Positions 47,201-54,658 are shown, counted from the stretch's first letter. The stretch is DNA of 64,000 nt from Flavobacterium sp. (GCF_017744675.1 NZ_JAGIAV010000007.1:112018-176017), one strand, 5' to 3'. The notes: a model not told the origin generated them from the sequence alone. A program made the numbers and translations.

Positions 47201-47611
47201 ATCGTCGCCTGCCAAAACAGTTCCCGAAACAGTAATTTTATTCTCTGCAAGTTTCTGATTTTTTTTGATTACGATATTGTTGCTCACAATCTCATACTTA
47301 AGGACATTGCCGCAAATTTTATCCAACGCTTGTTCTAGCGTTACGTTATTCAATTTTAAGCTTAATTTCTGATTAGCGTTTACTTGGCTGCTTTCGTACA
47401 TAAAATGCACATCAACCTGATTTTCAATTTTTTGAAATATATTTTTTATACTTTCATTATCAACTTTTAAAGTCACTCTTTTGTTAATGTCAACATTACC
47501 GGCTTGTACTGTTAGTGCTGCAAAAAACAAAGCCATAAACAGGAATAATTTGGTTCCTATTGTCCTTATGCTCTGACATTTTGCGGCATACCGCATTAGT
47601 TTTTCACTCAT
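44240..47611 (-). CDS. SusC/RagA-family transporter with STN signalling domain (PUL 3)
   Basis: A 1123-residue TonB-dependent transporter, about 95 residues longer than the other two SusC proteins here. The extra length is an STN domain (about 47-118: VTLKVDNESIKNIFQKIENQ, LSLKLNNVTLEQALDKICG) ahead of the regulatory-like domain (ITVSGTVLAGDDNMPLPGV). The plug follows, with LQEVVVMGYGSVKKNEVLGAV, INIRGIGSL and LKDAASAAIYGARASGGVILIT. STN domains contact a FecR anti-sigma factor across the periplasm, and a FecR gene lies 71 bases upstream, so this is a trans-envelope signalling transporter. An internal ATG at residue 6 is an alternative start. Confidence 0.94.
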   Translation of the reverse strand: MSEKLMRYAAKCQSIRTIGTKLFLFMALFFAALTVQAGNVDINKRVTLKVDNESIKNIFQKIENQVDVHFMYESSQVNANQKLSLKLNNVTLEQALDKICGNVLKYEIVSNNIVIKKNQKLAENKITVSGTVLAGDDNMPLPGVGIKDKFSDAATATDFDGTFKLEVNASEATLIFSYVGYVTQEVKVTSSQNITVKLAADVKQLQEVVVMGYGSVKKNEVLGAVGSVSMKETSSRTYNNAAELLQGTVAGVTVINDGGDPTASPTINIRGIGSLNAETPLIVLDGIIYSGSLNTINPNDIASINVLKDAASAAIYGARASGGVILITSKKGVSDKINVNVNYQGGFQNVAKKLEVLNAAEYADAMNLSRDNAGLPRIPAFDPAFEPTARTTKTNWMDEIFRTGEIQDLSLSVNGKTEKSNFFLSGSYRKNEGILLNTYGERYTVRANSSFKLADNFTIGENISYSLTDGQTANTASSYTGAIQAAILYPPNATIYREDGSGQFGGVPEKYVGSYGDVINPVAYLKRLDNKNPISTILINPYAEWEIVPGLKVKSNWGYTRIQDNATDFTVKVTEPGKIFDFNRLTLKNITTTDLLSEQTISYEKSFGKHNLKALAGYTYQETKRDFYTIEGTGFDNEDPSQRYLLNAKLIQQTAAGRSDEIISSYVGRINYDFNQKYLISGIVRRDGTSKLLENNRWKVYPSVSAGWLISEENFMKGIEPIISNLKLRASWGQIGNLGNLGPYQFSVPLVQTQALIGAVPSINYGYAESELSNPNLKWESSEQTNIGLDFTMLNNTLVGSVDAYVKKNKDMLVRDQLPGVSGTPQGRIVNSGDVENKGIEVSLTYQKTRGEFKFDVTANAGFLSNRIVSIKDDLNSLEPLGLSRVRSLPLANIYQVGSPVGAFYGYATDGLFQSNDEVKAYVNKNGVMYQPNAVAGDIKFKDENGDGVINNSDRVVLGSPFPKTTYSLNANFKYKGFDMNIFFTGAAGNSVFNAVKYTGLNASFPGYNLLADSKDAWSPTNTNTNVPILSATDNNNNFGRISDLYIEDASFLRLKNVSLGYTIKESWLNGKAKLRFFISGQNLFTITKYSGMDPEVGLKSFGMDLGRYPLSRIYMTGVNATF

Positions 47612-47682
47612 AGTTTTTAGATTTAGTGTAATTGTTTTGTTTATTAGTTTGCTACGTAGTTTTATTTTTATTGTTTAAAAAA

Positions 47683-48603
47683 TTATTCGATTTTGTAAAC
47701 CCCAGAATCCATTTTGTATTGAGCGTTGATGATATTGCACACCAAACCAATCACCTGATCGGCAGGCAGTTCTTTAAAATAGGCGCTAATTTTTAACGCA
47801 TTTAGATTCTTGTTTTTGACTTCAATTGAAACATTATAATTGCGATTGATTGTGGCTACGACTTCTGGCAAAGGCGTTTCTTCAAAAACCATAATATTTT
47901 TTCGCCATAGCGAAATGTTATTTACTGGAATATCCTTAAAAGCTTGAAGTTTGTTGTCTTGCGATTTAAAAACCGCTTTCTGACCTGGAGTTACATACAC
48001 ATTTTCTTCTGTAACAGTCGATTTCACGTTTACTCTTCCCGTTGCCACCGAAACCTCTTGTGTAGTTTGATCCGGATAAGCTTGAACATTAAAACTAGTT
48101 CCGAGAACTTTAGTATCCATTTTATTGGTATGAATGATGAAAGGATGCTTTTTGTCTTTGGCTACATCAAAAAAAGCTTCTCCGCTTAAATACACTTCTC
48201 TGGTGCCTCCTTTAAATGCTATAGGATATTTAAGAACACTTCCTGCATTTAGCCAAATTTGTGTTCCGTCACTTAATTTTATATGAGCATGCTCTCCTAA
48301 TTTTACTGCAAATTGTTTGCTTTCAACAGCATTTGATGTTTGGTAAAAAAACACCGATAATCCGATTAGAAAAACTAAAGAGGCCGCTACAGCCCAGTTT
48401 TTATAGTGAAGAGCAATAACTTTGTTGGTATTCTTTATTTGTCTTAACTCTTTTTTCAGTTTTGATCGGTCAGATTGAACCATTTCCATATTATCAAAAA
48501 AGTCATCTGTACGATCGTACCATTTATTCCACATTTCTTGTCCTTTCGGAGAATACTTTCCTTCTAGAAAATTTTTGATTTCGTTATTTGAATTTTCAGG
48601 CAT
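47683..48603 (-). CDS. FecR-family anti-sigma factor
   Basis: A 306-residue inner-membrane protein. The cytoplasmic N-terminus (about 1-65) would hold the sigma factor. One membrane segment follows at about 70-87 (WAVAASLVFLIGLSVFFY), then a periplasmic FecR domain (KLSDGTQIWLNAGSVLKYP, REVYLSGEAFFDVAKDKKHPF) and a C-terminal DUF4974/STN-like part (ISAYFKELPADQVIGLVCNI). It relays ligand occupancy of the STN-bearing SusC to the ECF sigma factor. The gene lies between the sigma and susC genes, the standard order for such loci. Confidence 0.93.
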   Translation of the reverse strand: MPENSNNEIKNFLEGKYSPKGQEMWNKWYDRTDDFFDNMEMVQSDRSKLKKELRQIKNTNKVIALHYKNWAVAASLVFLIGLSVFFYQTSNAVESKQFAVKLGEHAHIKLSDGTQIWLNAGSVLKYPIAFKGGTREVYLSGEAFFDVAKDKKHPFIIHTNKMDTKVLGTSFNVQAYPDQTTQEVSVATGRVNVKSTVTEENVYVTPGQKAVFKSQDNKLQAFKDIPVNNISLWRKNIMVFEETPLPEVVATINRNYNVSIEVKNKNLNALKISAYFKELPADQVIGLVCNIINAQYKMDSGVYKIE

Positions 48604-48716
48604 TATAATTTCTTTATGTCTTTAATAGTATGTCTTGGGAATTGTAATTTTAGGTAGGCGCAAAAGGTTACGCTTCTGTTAAGAAAAAAGCTGAGTTCTT
48701 AATGAGAAATTTACTT

Positions 48717-49274
48717 TTAGTTGAATTCGCCCAAATACGTACGCATGAACTTCAGCGAATACGTAATATGGTATTTTACCGTTTCGATCGAAACATTCAA
48801 TTCTTCGGCGATTTCTTTATTAGTGTACTGTTTTACGCGACTTAGAATAAAAACCTCCTTAGATTTTTTAGGAAGTAATGATGTCGCTTCATCAACCGCT
48901 TTTTTCAATTCGTCGTAATAAATAGAATCTTCTATTGCGTTATAACTACTTTGCGAAACGGTATTTTTTTCTAAAACTTCTTGAATGTATTGATCGGTAA
49001 CTTCGTGCGATTTGATATAATCTAAAGTCATATAGCGAACCGAAGTATAGATGTATGCGGCAAAACTTTTCTGGATCACAATTGTTTTGCGTCGTTCCCA
49101 AATAGAGGCAAAAACTTCCTGCACAATTTCTTCTGAAATAGCAATCGATTTCATTCGGAGATATACGAATCGAACGAGCAAATCTCGATATCGAAAATAA
49201 AGTTCATCAAAAGCTTTATCCTTGCCCGATTTTAATAATTCGACAAGTTCTTCGTCTGTAAACTTCTTATACAT
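48717..49274 (-). CDS. ECF RNA polymerase sigma factor (Bacteroidota type)
   Basis: A 185-residue ECF sigma-70 factor. Region 2 (FDELYFRYRDLLVRFVYLR, EEIVQEVFASIWERR) binds core polymerase and the -10 element. Region 4 (LPKKSKEVFILSRVKQYTNKEIAEELNVSIETVKYHI) binds the -35 element. There is no region 3. It heads the sigma-FecR-SusC-SusD set and would turn on PUL 3 when the ligand is sensed. The FecR gene starts 113 bases downstream. Confidence 0.94.
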   Translation of the reverse strand: MYKKFTDEELVELLKSGKDKAFDELYFRYRDLLVRFVYLRMKSIAISEEIVQEVFASIWERRKTIVIQKSFAAYIYTSVRYMTLDYIKSHEVTDQYIQEVLEKNTVSQSSYNAIEDSIYYDELKKAVDEATSLLPKKSKEVFILSRVKQYTNKEIAEELNVSIETVKYHITYSLKFMRTYLGEFN

Positions 49275-49608
49275 AATTTGGTTTTAAAATTGGCATATAG
49301 AAAGTATTGGGTTCTTCTTATATGTCTCCAAAATTAAAACTGGGGGTAGGTCGATTAGGTTACGTTTACATTAATAAACCACCTCTAAAACGAAACATAT
49401 TATTAACATTTGAAGTCGAAAAAAAGCTGTAAAGTGAGACTTTGTAGTATTTGAAGTAAAAAATGAAAAACGCAGTTTCATATAATCATCTTTCTCTTAT
49501 AAAAAGCAGAATTTAAGACAAAAAGTGCTTAACAAATACTTAATGAAAATGCCTCGAAATGATTTTTAATCTCTTCAAAATTCTTTTCAAATGAAATAAA
49601 AACTAAAA

Positions 49609-49629
49609 TTAGTTGACAAAAGCAACTAA
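49609..49629. promoter_or_regulatory. Inverted repeat over the MarR-GNAT promoter (candidate operator)
   Basis: TTAGTTG (49609-49615) and CAACTAA (49623-49629) form a 7-base inverted repeat with a 7-base spacer, starting on the -33 TTG. The size is right for a MarR dimer and suggests autoregulation. Confidence 0.45.
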
Positions 49630-49642
49630 ATTTATATATTTG
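49613..49642 (+). promoter_or_regulatory. Promoter of the MarR-GNAT gene
   Basis: TTG (49613-49615) and TATATTTG (49635-49642) are separated by 19 bases, matching the Bacteroidota consensus. The start codon follows 27 bases later. Confidence 0.65.
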
Positions 49643-49669
49643 TACCTCAACAATACAATATTTCCAATC

Positions 49670-50593
49670 ATGAATACTACAACTTCAAAAATTAGAAGTT
49701 TCAATAGATTTTATACTGCTCATTTAGATATTTTAAGTCAACATTATTTAGATAGCGAATATTCTTTAACTGAGATACGAATCTTATATGAAATCAGCGA
49801 AAGCAAAATAATAACGGCTCAGAAAATCACCGAAATTTTAAATCTGGATAAAGGATATTTAAGCCGAATTTTAAAGCGTTTTTTAAAGGAAAATTTAATT
49901 GAGAAAGTCACTTCTTCTGAAGACAAACGCGCTTTCAATATTAAACTGACAAATTCTGGAAATGAATTATTGAGTGTTTTAAATGATAAATCTGAAAATA
50001 AGATTGAAGGTAAAATCGAAAAATTAAATTCTTCCGAAAAAGAGATTTTAGTCGATTCTATGAATACAGTTAGAAATCTGCTTACAGAAAATAAAATAGC
50101 GCGAGAAGATATTACCTATCGCTATGAAATTACTCCTGGTGATATTGGTTACATTATTTATCTGCACGGTGCGATTTACGGAAAAGAGTATCATTTCTCA
50201 ACTGATTTTGAGAAATATGTAATCAAGACTTTTTACGATTTCTTAGAAAAATATTCCCCAGAAAATGATCGAATTTGGATGGCAGAATACAATAATAAAA
50301 TTGTGGGTTGTGTTGCGATTGTACATCAGTCTAACGAAGAAGCACAACTAAGATGGTTTCTCCTAGATCCCGCTTTTAGAGGATTAGGAATTGGAAAAAA
50401 ACTCTTAACCGAAGCGATAGATTTCTGTAAAGAGAGAAAGTTCAAAAACGTTTTTCTGCTTACTACTAACTTGCAAGACAAAGCACTTCAAATGTATAAA
50501 ATGATGGGATTTGAATTGACAAAATCTGAAGAGGTTGAGGAATGGGGAAAGACGTTTTTTGAGGAGCGATATGATTTGGGGCTTATTGGATAA
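49670..50593 (+). CDS. MarR-type regulator fused to a GNAT acetyltransferase
   Basis: About 307 residues with two domains. Residues about 1-145 are a MarR winged helix (LTEIRILYEI, ILNLDKGYLSRILKRFLKENLIEK, SSEDKRAFNIKLT). Residues about 155-305 are a GNAT fold with the acetyl-CoA loop RGLGIGKKLLTEAIDF and LTTNLQDKALQMYKMMGFE. Such bifunctional proteins are widespread; the acetyl acceptor is usually unknown and is unknown here. The start at 49670 lies downstream of a good promoter; the longer frame from 49613 would overlap that promoter and is rejected. A strong terminator follows. Confidence 0.88.
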   Translation: MNTTTSKIRSFNRFYTAHLDILSQHYLDSEYSLTEIRILYEISESKIITAQKITEILNLDKGYLSRILKRFLKENLIEKVTSSEDKRAFNIKLTNSGNELLSVLNDKSENKIEGKIEKLNSSEKEILVDSMNTVRNLLTENKIAREDITYRYEITPGDIGYIIYLHGAIYGKEYHFSTDFEKYVIKTFYDFLEKYSPENDRIWMAEYNNKIVGCVAIVHQSNEEAQLRWFLLDPAFRGLGIGKKLLTEAIDFCKERKFKNVFLLTTNLQDKALQMYKMMGFELTKSEEVEEWGKTFFEERYDLGLIG

Positions 50594-50622
50594 ATAGAGT
50601 ATTTACCGATTAGAACTAATAT

Positions 50623-50660
50623 AAAAAAGCGCAAAAATCTTTTTGATTTTGCGCTTTTTT
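50623..50660. terminator. Bidirectional terminator between MarR-GNAT and XRE genes
   Basis: AAAAAAGCGCAAAAATC pairs with GATTTTGCGCTTTTTT around a 5-base loop. It serves the convergent genes ending at 50593 and 50690 and marks the left edge of the phage-like region. Confidence 0.9.
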
Positions 50661-50689
50661 TAATCTTTCAATCTAAGATTCTAAGGAAA

Positions 50690-51154
50690 TTACTTAACTG
50701 GTTTCTTGATAAACAAATTTTCTATTTCATCAATAATTCTGAGTCCTTCAGCTATTTCTTTTGTTGTTTGAGTCTTTTTCACATTTCTCTGCAGAGACAG
50801 AAACTCTATTTTACTTTTATAAAACTCTATTTGCTCTGATAAAAATTCAAGTTTTTGTTTTAAGAAGTTATTCTCTGTTAATAACATTTTATGAACCAAA
50901 TCTTGATTCTCATCCGTACTTTTTGGATCTTCAATTTTATACCTACCAATTTCAATATTTTCGGAAAGTAGATATTCGAAACTGATTTCGAACAAATCAT
51001 GCAACTTAACAATAAAATCAAGTTTTGGCATTGTACTTTTTCTGTAGTTTCGAATATTTGCCTCGCTTGTATTCATAACTTTTGCAAAAGAACTATTGTT
51101 CCCCCTAAATTCTTTAATTGCTATATCATCAATCTTTTCATTTATTGTACTCAT
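50690..51154 (-). CDS. XRE-type helix-turn-helix regulator with coiled coil
   Basis: A 154-residue protein. The N-terminal 65 residues form a Cro/CI-type helix-turn-helix (SSFAKVMNTSEANIRNYRKSTMPKLDFIVKLHDLF, EYLLSEN). Residues about 80-125 form a heptad-like coiled coil (LLTENNFLKQKLEFLSEQIEFYK), likely for dimerisation. There is no cleavable sensor domain. A TTCGAnAnTAnTTTCGAA-type palindrome lies 35 bases upstream, and two related ones lie at the promoter of the second small-gene cassette 3.8 kb away. It is therefore probably that cassette's repressor as well as its own. It sits downstream of and in the same direction as the S24 repressor gene. Confidence 0.8.
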   Translation of the reverse strand: MSTINEKIDDIAIKEFRGNNSSFAKVMNTSEANIRNYRKSTMPKLDFIVKLHDLFEISFEYLLSENIEIGRYKIEDPKSTDENQDLVHKMLLTENNFLKQKLEFLSEQIEFYKSKIEFLSLQRNVKKTQTTKEIAEGLRIIDEIENLFIKKPVK

Positions 51155-51189
51155 CTAAAAAAGTGTTGCGAAATAATACCTAAACAACA

Positions 51190-51207
51190 TTCGATATTAG
51201 TTTCGAA
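51190..51207. promoter_or_regulatory. XRE-type operator, site 1 (XRE gene)
   Basis: TTCGATATTAGTTTCGAA is an 18-base imperfect palindrome in front of the XRE gene. It matches the half-sites found at 55017-55034 and 55047-55064. Confidence 0.6.
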
Positions 51208-51297
51208 TTATTGACAAATTTAAAAAAAAATAATAGAATGTACTTTTTTAAAAAGAAACGTGTCTTTGTCTTGCATAAACTATGATTTTAAACCCAT

Positions 51298-51981
51298 TTA
51301 CATCATGGTATTAATACGTATACTAGCTTTTATTAATGCCAAAGCAGAAATTTTTGAGATATGAATGTCCTTCGGCTGATGATGTGAATTCTGGCTTACC
51401 AATTTTACATACTCCTGTCCCTGTTCTGACTTCTGAACATATTTCACTGTAATGTATTCTTCCCAGTCATTTAGCTTTACACTTAGAAGATACATTTCGC
51501 CAAAAAAGATATTCTCAAATTCTGTTTCCTTATACAGAATAATATCTCCAGATTTTAATAATGGATACATACTGTCTCCTGTTACAGAAATTGCTCCGTC
51601 ACATTTTGGCAAATTTGGAATTTTTATGGTATCTAAAATTCTTTGCGGCTCCCCGCTGCTAAATAATTCTCTCAAACCCGCCACGGCTTCCAAATCATAC
51701 AACGGTATTTCCTGACTTGCATGTAGCGAATCGACTGTTTTTCTGTCATTGTTCATAATCATTAGACTTGTATTTTCTTCTTTAATCATTGATCCGTTTC
51801 CTGTTAATAACCACTCCGAATTCAGGTCTGGATAGTAGTGTAATATTTTACACGCCTTATCTGTTCCCATATTGCTGCTATTATCCAAAAATTTATTAGA
51901 AAATCCTAAATCGTTACAGAACTTATACTTACTAATCCCTTTATAATCAAGATATTCCCGCACTCTTTCTGTTGACCCCAT
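51298..51981 (-). CDS. LexA/CI-like S24-peptidase repressor
   Basis: A 227-residue phage-type repressor. The N-terminal helix-turn-helix is weakly conserved (VREYLDYKGISKYKFCNDLGFSNKFL). An S24 peptidase domain fills the C-terminal half, with the nucleophile Ser in TGDSMYP and the general-base Lys in ITVKYV. An Ala-Gly pair in LEAVAGLRE is in the right place for self-cleavage. Such proteins are inactivated by RecA filaments after DNA damage, so SOS induction of the downstream cassettes is plausible. It is divergent from the first small-gene cassette. Two TGTA-N6-TACA-like repeats lie between them, the first only 6 bases from its start codon. Confidence 0.88.
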   Translation of the reverse strand: MGSTERVREYLDYKGISKYKFCNDLGFSNKFLDNSSNMGTDKACKILHYYPDLNSEWLLTGNGSMIKEENTSLMIMNNDRKTVDSLHASQEIPLYDLEAVAGLRELFSSGEPQRILDTIKIPNLPKCDGAISVTGDSMYPLLKSGDIILYKETEFENIFFGEMYLLSVKLNDWEEYITVKYVQKSEQGQEYVKLVSQNSHHQPKDIHISKISALALIKASIRINTMM

Positions 51982-51987
51982 AAAAAG

Positions 51988-52005
51988 ATGTATTATTTTA
52001 CGTTA
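51988..52005. promoter_or_regulatory. S24 repressor operator, site 1
   Basis: ATGTATTATTTTACGTTA, repeated almost exactly at 52019-52036, 31 bases (three helical turns) away. Each copy contains TGTA-N6-TAC(A) symmetry. This copy abuts the S24 repressor gene start and could give autoregulation. Confidence 0.6.
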
Positions 52006-52010
52006 AATAT

Positions 52011-52042
52011 TTGTTTTAATGTATTATTTTACATTATATTTG
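52011..52042 (+). promoter_or_regulatory. Cassette 1 promoter
   Basis: TTG (52011-52013) and TATATTTG (52035-52042) form a Bacteroidota promoter with a slightly long 21-base spacer. The second operator repeat (52019-52036) fills that spacer. Confidence 0.55.
52019..52036. promoter_or_regulatory. S24 repressor operator, site 2
   Basis: ATGTATTATTTTACATTA, a match to site 1 at 17 of 18 positions, lies between the -33 and -7 boxes of the cassette 1 promoter, where a bound repressor would exclude polymerase. Confidence 0.6.
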
Positions 52043-52290
52043 CAAAGTAAAGAAAAATAAAATTGAAAAACAAGGGGTTAAGCCAGAAAATATTGGGGAA
52101 ACAAAAATTAAAGTATTTTAAAATAAAATGTAAAATCCTGATTTAAAATAAATTAAACTATTAAAAATTTAAAAATAAAAATATTACCCTAAAATCTCAA
52201 AAAGATGTAAAATACTACTAGTTTAAAAATAATCATTTCTAGAAAATCTAAAAACAATAAATACCATCAAAACTTTAATCCGAATTAAAA

Positions 52291-52428
52291 ATGGGAACAA
52301 TTCAAATCAAAGAGAAAATTCAGGAATTGGAAAATTGGCTGATTGAAAATCCAAATAGTCCTGAAAGAAGTTTAATCGAATCTGACATTAACAAATTAAA
52401 AAATCAATTAAAAGAAAATCATGAGTAA
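52291..52428 (+). CDS. Small charged helical protein, cassette 1 (45 residues)
   Basis: A 45-residue protein not matching any family I know (MGTIQIKEKIQELENWLIEN...). It looks like two amphipathic helices. A clear homologue of 46 residues occurs at 55172-55312, with the shared words EKIQELE-WL and NPNS-ER-LIE, which supports both as real genes. Its stop overlaps the next start by 8 bases, so the two are translationally coupled; the same overlap exists in cassette 2. Function unknown; a small phage early protein is the best description. Confidence 0.75.
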   Translation: MGTIQIKEKIQELENWLIENPNSPERSLIESDINKLKNQLKENHE

Positions 52429-52699
52429 CACACAAATTCAACAACGCATTGCACTACTTTATTTAGCCTTACAGTTTTGTTCTGAAAAAATTAAAACATT
52501 TACGGCTGGAGAAAGAATCTGCATTAACCAGGAACGTTTTCAGTGGATGCACATTTTAGAAAATGAAAACGCGACCCCAAGACCTGTTTCATCAGTTATA
52601 GAAAACAAAATTATAGAAGTTTCCAAACTGGCTCTGAAATACAATTTTAAGCCTTATCACGAAGATCCGCTTAAAGAAGAAATTAACACCGTATTCTAA
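52421..52699 (+). CDS. Cassette protein of unknown function, copy 1 (92 residues)
   Basis: A 92-residue soluble protein with a homologue at 55305-55604. The core (YLALQFCSEKIKTFT, GERICINQERFQWMHILEN) is nearly identical in both copies, while the tails differ. It is mostly helical and has conserved Cys and Trp residues. It overlaps the preceding small gene by 8 bases and is followed 19 bases later by the DUF3164-like gene. I do not recognise the family. Confidence 0.75.
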   Translation: MSNTQIQQRIALLYLALQFCSEKIKTFTAGERICINQERFQWMHILENENATPRPVSSVIENKIIEVSKLALKYNFKPYHEDPLKEEINTVF

Positions 52700-52718
52700 A
52701 ACTTAAAACCAATAAACT

Positions 52719-53429
52719 ATGAACACATCAATTATCAGTAACCAAACAATCGACTTGTCTCAATTTTCCGCTAAACAGCTAAAAGAAGCCTTAATTAGAG
52801 TCGAAAGCAAAAAAAATCAAGAAAGAGACACTTATAAAAAATTAGTCGCAGAAACGATCCCGAAAGCGCTATTAAAACTAAAAAAGACTTCCGAAATGAT
52901 TCAAAATGTAAAGACAGAAACATTTCAACTTTTTGAAACGATTTTAGATTTAAAAAACCAAGTCTACGGTTTTAAAGAAAAACAAATGTCACACACCTTT
53001 TCTAATGAAAAAGAAGAAATCACAATTGGATATCGAATTAACGAAGGTTGGGACGACACTGTAACAATCGGAATTGAAAAAGTGCAAAATTACATTGCAT
53101 CACTTTCTACAAATAAGGAAACTGCCTCACTTGTAAAAATTGTCTTTAATCTTTTAAAAAAAGATGCTAAGGGAAATCTAAAAGGATCTAGAGTTCTAGA
53201 ATTGCAAAAACTTACCAAAGAATTCAACGATGAAGAATTTACAGATGGAGTCGCAATTATAGCTTCCGCATTTAAACCAATTCGTTCAAGCTGGTTTATT
53301 GAGGCAAGCATAATTAACGAAAACGGAACGAGAACAAATATCCCTCTATCTATGTCTTCTGTTGATTTTATTCATGGATATGTATTCAATTTCTTTAACC
53401 AACAAAATGAACACACCAATGCAGCCTAA
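52719..53429 (+). CDS. DUF3164-like phage protein
   Basis: A 236-residue protein. An N-terminal helical part (about 13-90, LSQFSAKQLKEALIRVESKK onward) is followed by a domain with the layout of DUF3164, a family of Mu-like transposable phages: EEITIGYRINEGWDDTVTIGIEKVQNYI, then KGSRVLELQKLTKEFND and PLSMSSVDFIHGY. DUF3164 proteins are early-region proteins of unclear function. Assignment is from pattern only. It occurs in cassette 1 and has no counterpart in cassette 2. Its 3' end overlaps the next small gene by about 23 bases. Confidence 0.6.
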   Translation: MNTSIISNQTIDLSQFSAKQLKEALIRVESKKNQERDTYKKLVAETIPKALLKLKKTSEMIQNVKTETFQLFETILDLKNQVYGFKEKQMSHTFSNEKEEITIGYRINEGWDDTVTIGIEKVQNYIASLSTNKETASLVKIVFNLLKKDAKGNLKGSRVLELQKLTKEFNDEEFTDGVAIIASAFKPIRSSWFIEASIINENGTRTNIPLSMSSVDFIHGYVFNFFNQQNEHTNAA

Positions 53430-53586
53430 TAACGACATCTATGCATCAGCACTTTTAGCACTTTTATTAATTGCAACCAATCTGAAACCTATTCTTATGT
53501 TTCATGAATGGCTAAATTTCAAAATAGGAACAACATATAAACAATATAGAAATGAACTAAAAAACAAAATCAAAAACAAAACCTAG
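53407..53586 (+). CDS. Small membrane protein, cassette 1
   Basis: A 59-residue protein with one membrane segment (about residues 10-28: ASALLALLLIATNLKPILMF) and a basic tail. A homologue is at 55650-55817; both share NDIYAS/HDIYAS, LLIATN-KPIL-F-EW-NFKI and KQY-NE. The start at 53407 or the in-frame ATG at 53419 fits the homologue better than the longer frame from 53362, which lies wholly inside the upstream gene. A role at the membrane is likely; function unknown. Confidence 0.65.
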   Translation: MNTPMQPNNDIYASALLALLLIATNLKPILMFHEWLNFKIGTTYKQYRNELKNKIKNKT

Positions 53587-53655
53587 AAATTCTTTTTTAA
53601 CGATAAATACCACAATTACTTCACTACATTATTTCATCACTTTAATCCTTTTACC

Positions 53656-53895
53656 ATGTCAGTATCAACTCAAAGAAGCCTCGGAATTCAAAAAAACAAG
53701 TTACTTCGATATAAACTTATAAAAGATTTATATCAAAAACATAAAACGGAAGATATCCCAACCACAGTTGTTTGGCGTAAATATATTTATCCTGTTTACC
53801 CCATCTCAAGAACTACACTGTACGAAATTCTCTGTACACCGATAACAATTGAATTGAAAAAAATCGAAGAATTAAGCCAAAAAATGGCATCGTAA
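53656..53895 (+). CDS. Small helix-turn-helix-like protein, cassette 1 (79 residues)
   Basis: A 79-residue basic protein. The region from SLGIQKN to CTPIT (57 residues) differs from the copy at 56405-56650 at only one residue (Asp/Glu), although most codons differ at silent positions. YPISRTTLYEIL looks like a recognition helix, so DNA binding is the best guess. It closes cassette 1 after a 69-base gap. The strong protein-level constraint says it does something essential to this element. Confidence 0.75.
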   Translation: MSVSTQRSLGIQKNKLLRYKLIKDLYQKHKTEDIPTTVVWRKYIYPVYPISRTTLYEILCTPITIELKKIEELSQKMAS

Positions 53896-54507
53896 ATCCT
53901 CTAACAACGCAACCTCAAACATTCTTTCATTTTACTGTACAAGTCTGTAAAAACCTCGAACATGGATGTTCAAAGACCTTGCACTCTCTTTTATTAAGCA
54001 TCTAAAGTTCTCATCTTTGCTTTTACAATAGGATCCATAAATTTCCTGCAATAAAATGCTGAATTAAAATCTCAAATTAATTTAAAACACAATAAAAAAT
54101 TACGTTCTCTTGAAATCCTAACAAAAGAAAAAGCCTGTAACAATTTATTTTTACAGGCTTTTTCTTCTAAACCATTTACAACCCAGTAAAACAACAAAAT
54201 GTTAAATAAATAATAAAGACAATATAAAAACCATCAAAATAAATCTAGGATTTTCAACAAATACAATTATTGAGAATTTATGATTTTTTTCAGAAATTGA
54301 ATTATCAAAAAATAGTTTTATCAAAAAAAAGACCTCCTCTCTTTCTTATAAGCAAAAAAGACAAAAAAATAGCCTCATTTATAAATGTTAATTTTTAAGA
54401 GAATTTTTCAAGATATCATTTTAGGCACATAATCCTTTACGGGAAACCTCAAATATTGGATATTGAATATTACGAATTTTACTACTTAACCTATAATAAA
54501 CATAATC
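53896..54507. other. Gap after cassette 1
   Basis: 612 bases with no credible gene. A perfect 16-base terminator stem lies at 54125-54166. GAACATGGATGTTC (near 53958) is a short palindrome of unknown meaning. The remainder is AT-rich. Confidence 0.5.
54125..54166. terminator. Bidirectional terminator after cassette 1
   Basis: AAGAAAAAGCCTGTAA pairs perfectly with TTACAGGCTTTTTCTT over 16 bases around a 10-base loop. It ends the cassette 1 transcript. Confidence 0.9.
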
Positions 54508-54624
54508 ATGCTTACCAAAAAACAAGAGTACATAAAACTATTGCGTAGACTATTTTTAGAAGGAAAAATTAGTATCGAATTATTAGAGCTCCTATTGATT
54601 TGTGAAAAAGAATCATTCAACTAA
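54508..54624 (+). CDS. Possible 38-residue small protein
   Basis: A short ORF starting MLTKKQEYIKLLRRLF and ending CEKESFN, predicted to be two amphipathic helices. A terminator-like hairpin follows within 35 bases. There is no homologue in the window, so it may be a chance ORF. Confidence 0.4.
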   Translation: MLTKKQEYIKLLRRLFLEGKISIELLELLLICEKESFN

Positions 54625-54658
54625 TTTGGAAAAACATTTTTAAATCTCCTCATAAAGC

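Larger units (their letters stand above)
49275..49669. other. Divergent intergenic region between sigma factor and MarR-GNAT genes
   Basis: 395 bases. The right end carries the MarR-GNAT promoter and an overlapping inverted repeat. No confident promoter for the sigma gene was found on the other strand. Confidence 0.5.
51982..52290. other. Divergent control region, S24 repressor / cassette 1
   Basis: 309 very AT-rich bases with the two direct operator repeats and the cassette 1 promoter at the left. GTAAAAT half-site-like words also occur near 52129-52136 and 52205-52212. A long leader of about 240 bases precedes the first gene; no ORF is seen in it. Confidence 0.6.

Noticed and set aside
49613..49669. 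Longer N-terminus for the MarR-GNAT protein
   Set aside because: It covers the TTG/TATATTTG promoter, and the MarR domain starts properly at 49670.
51982..52290. Riboswitch or structured leader before cassette 1
   Set aside because: The long leader is AT-rich and shows no convincing stems or known aptamer motif.
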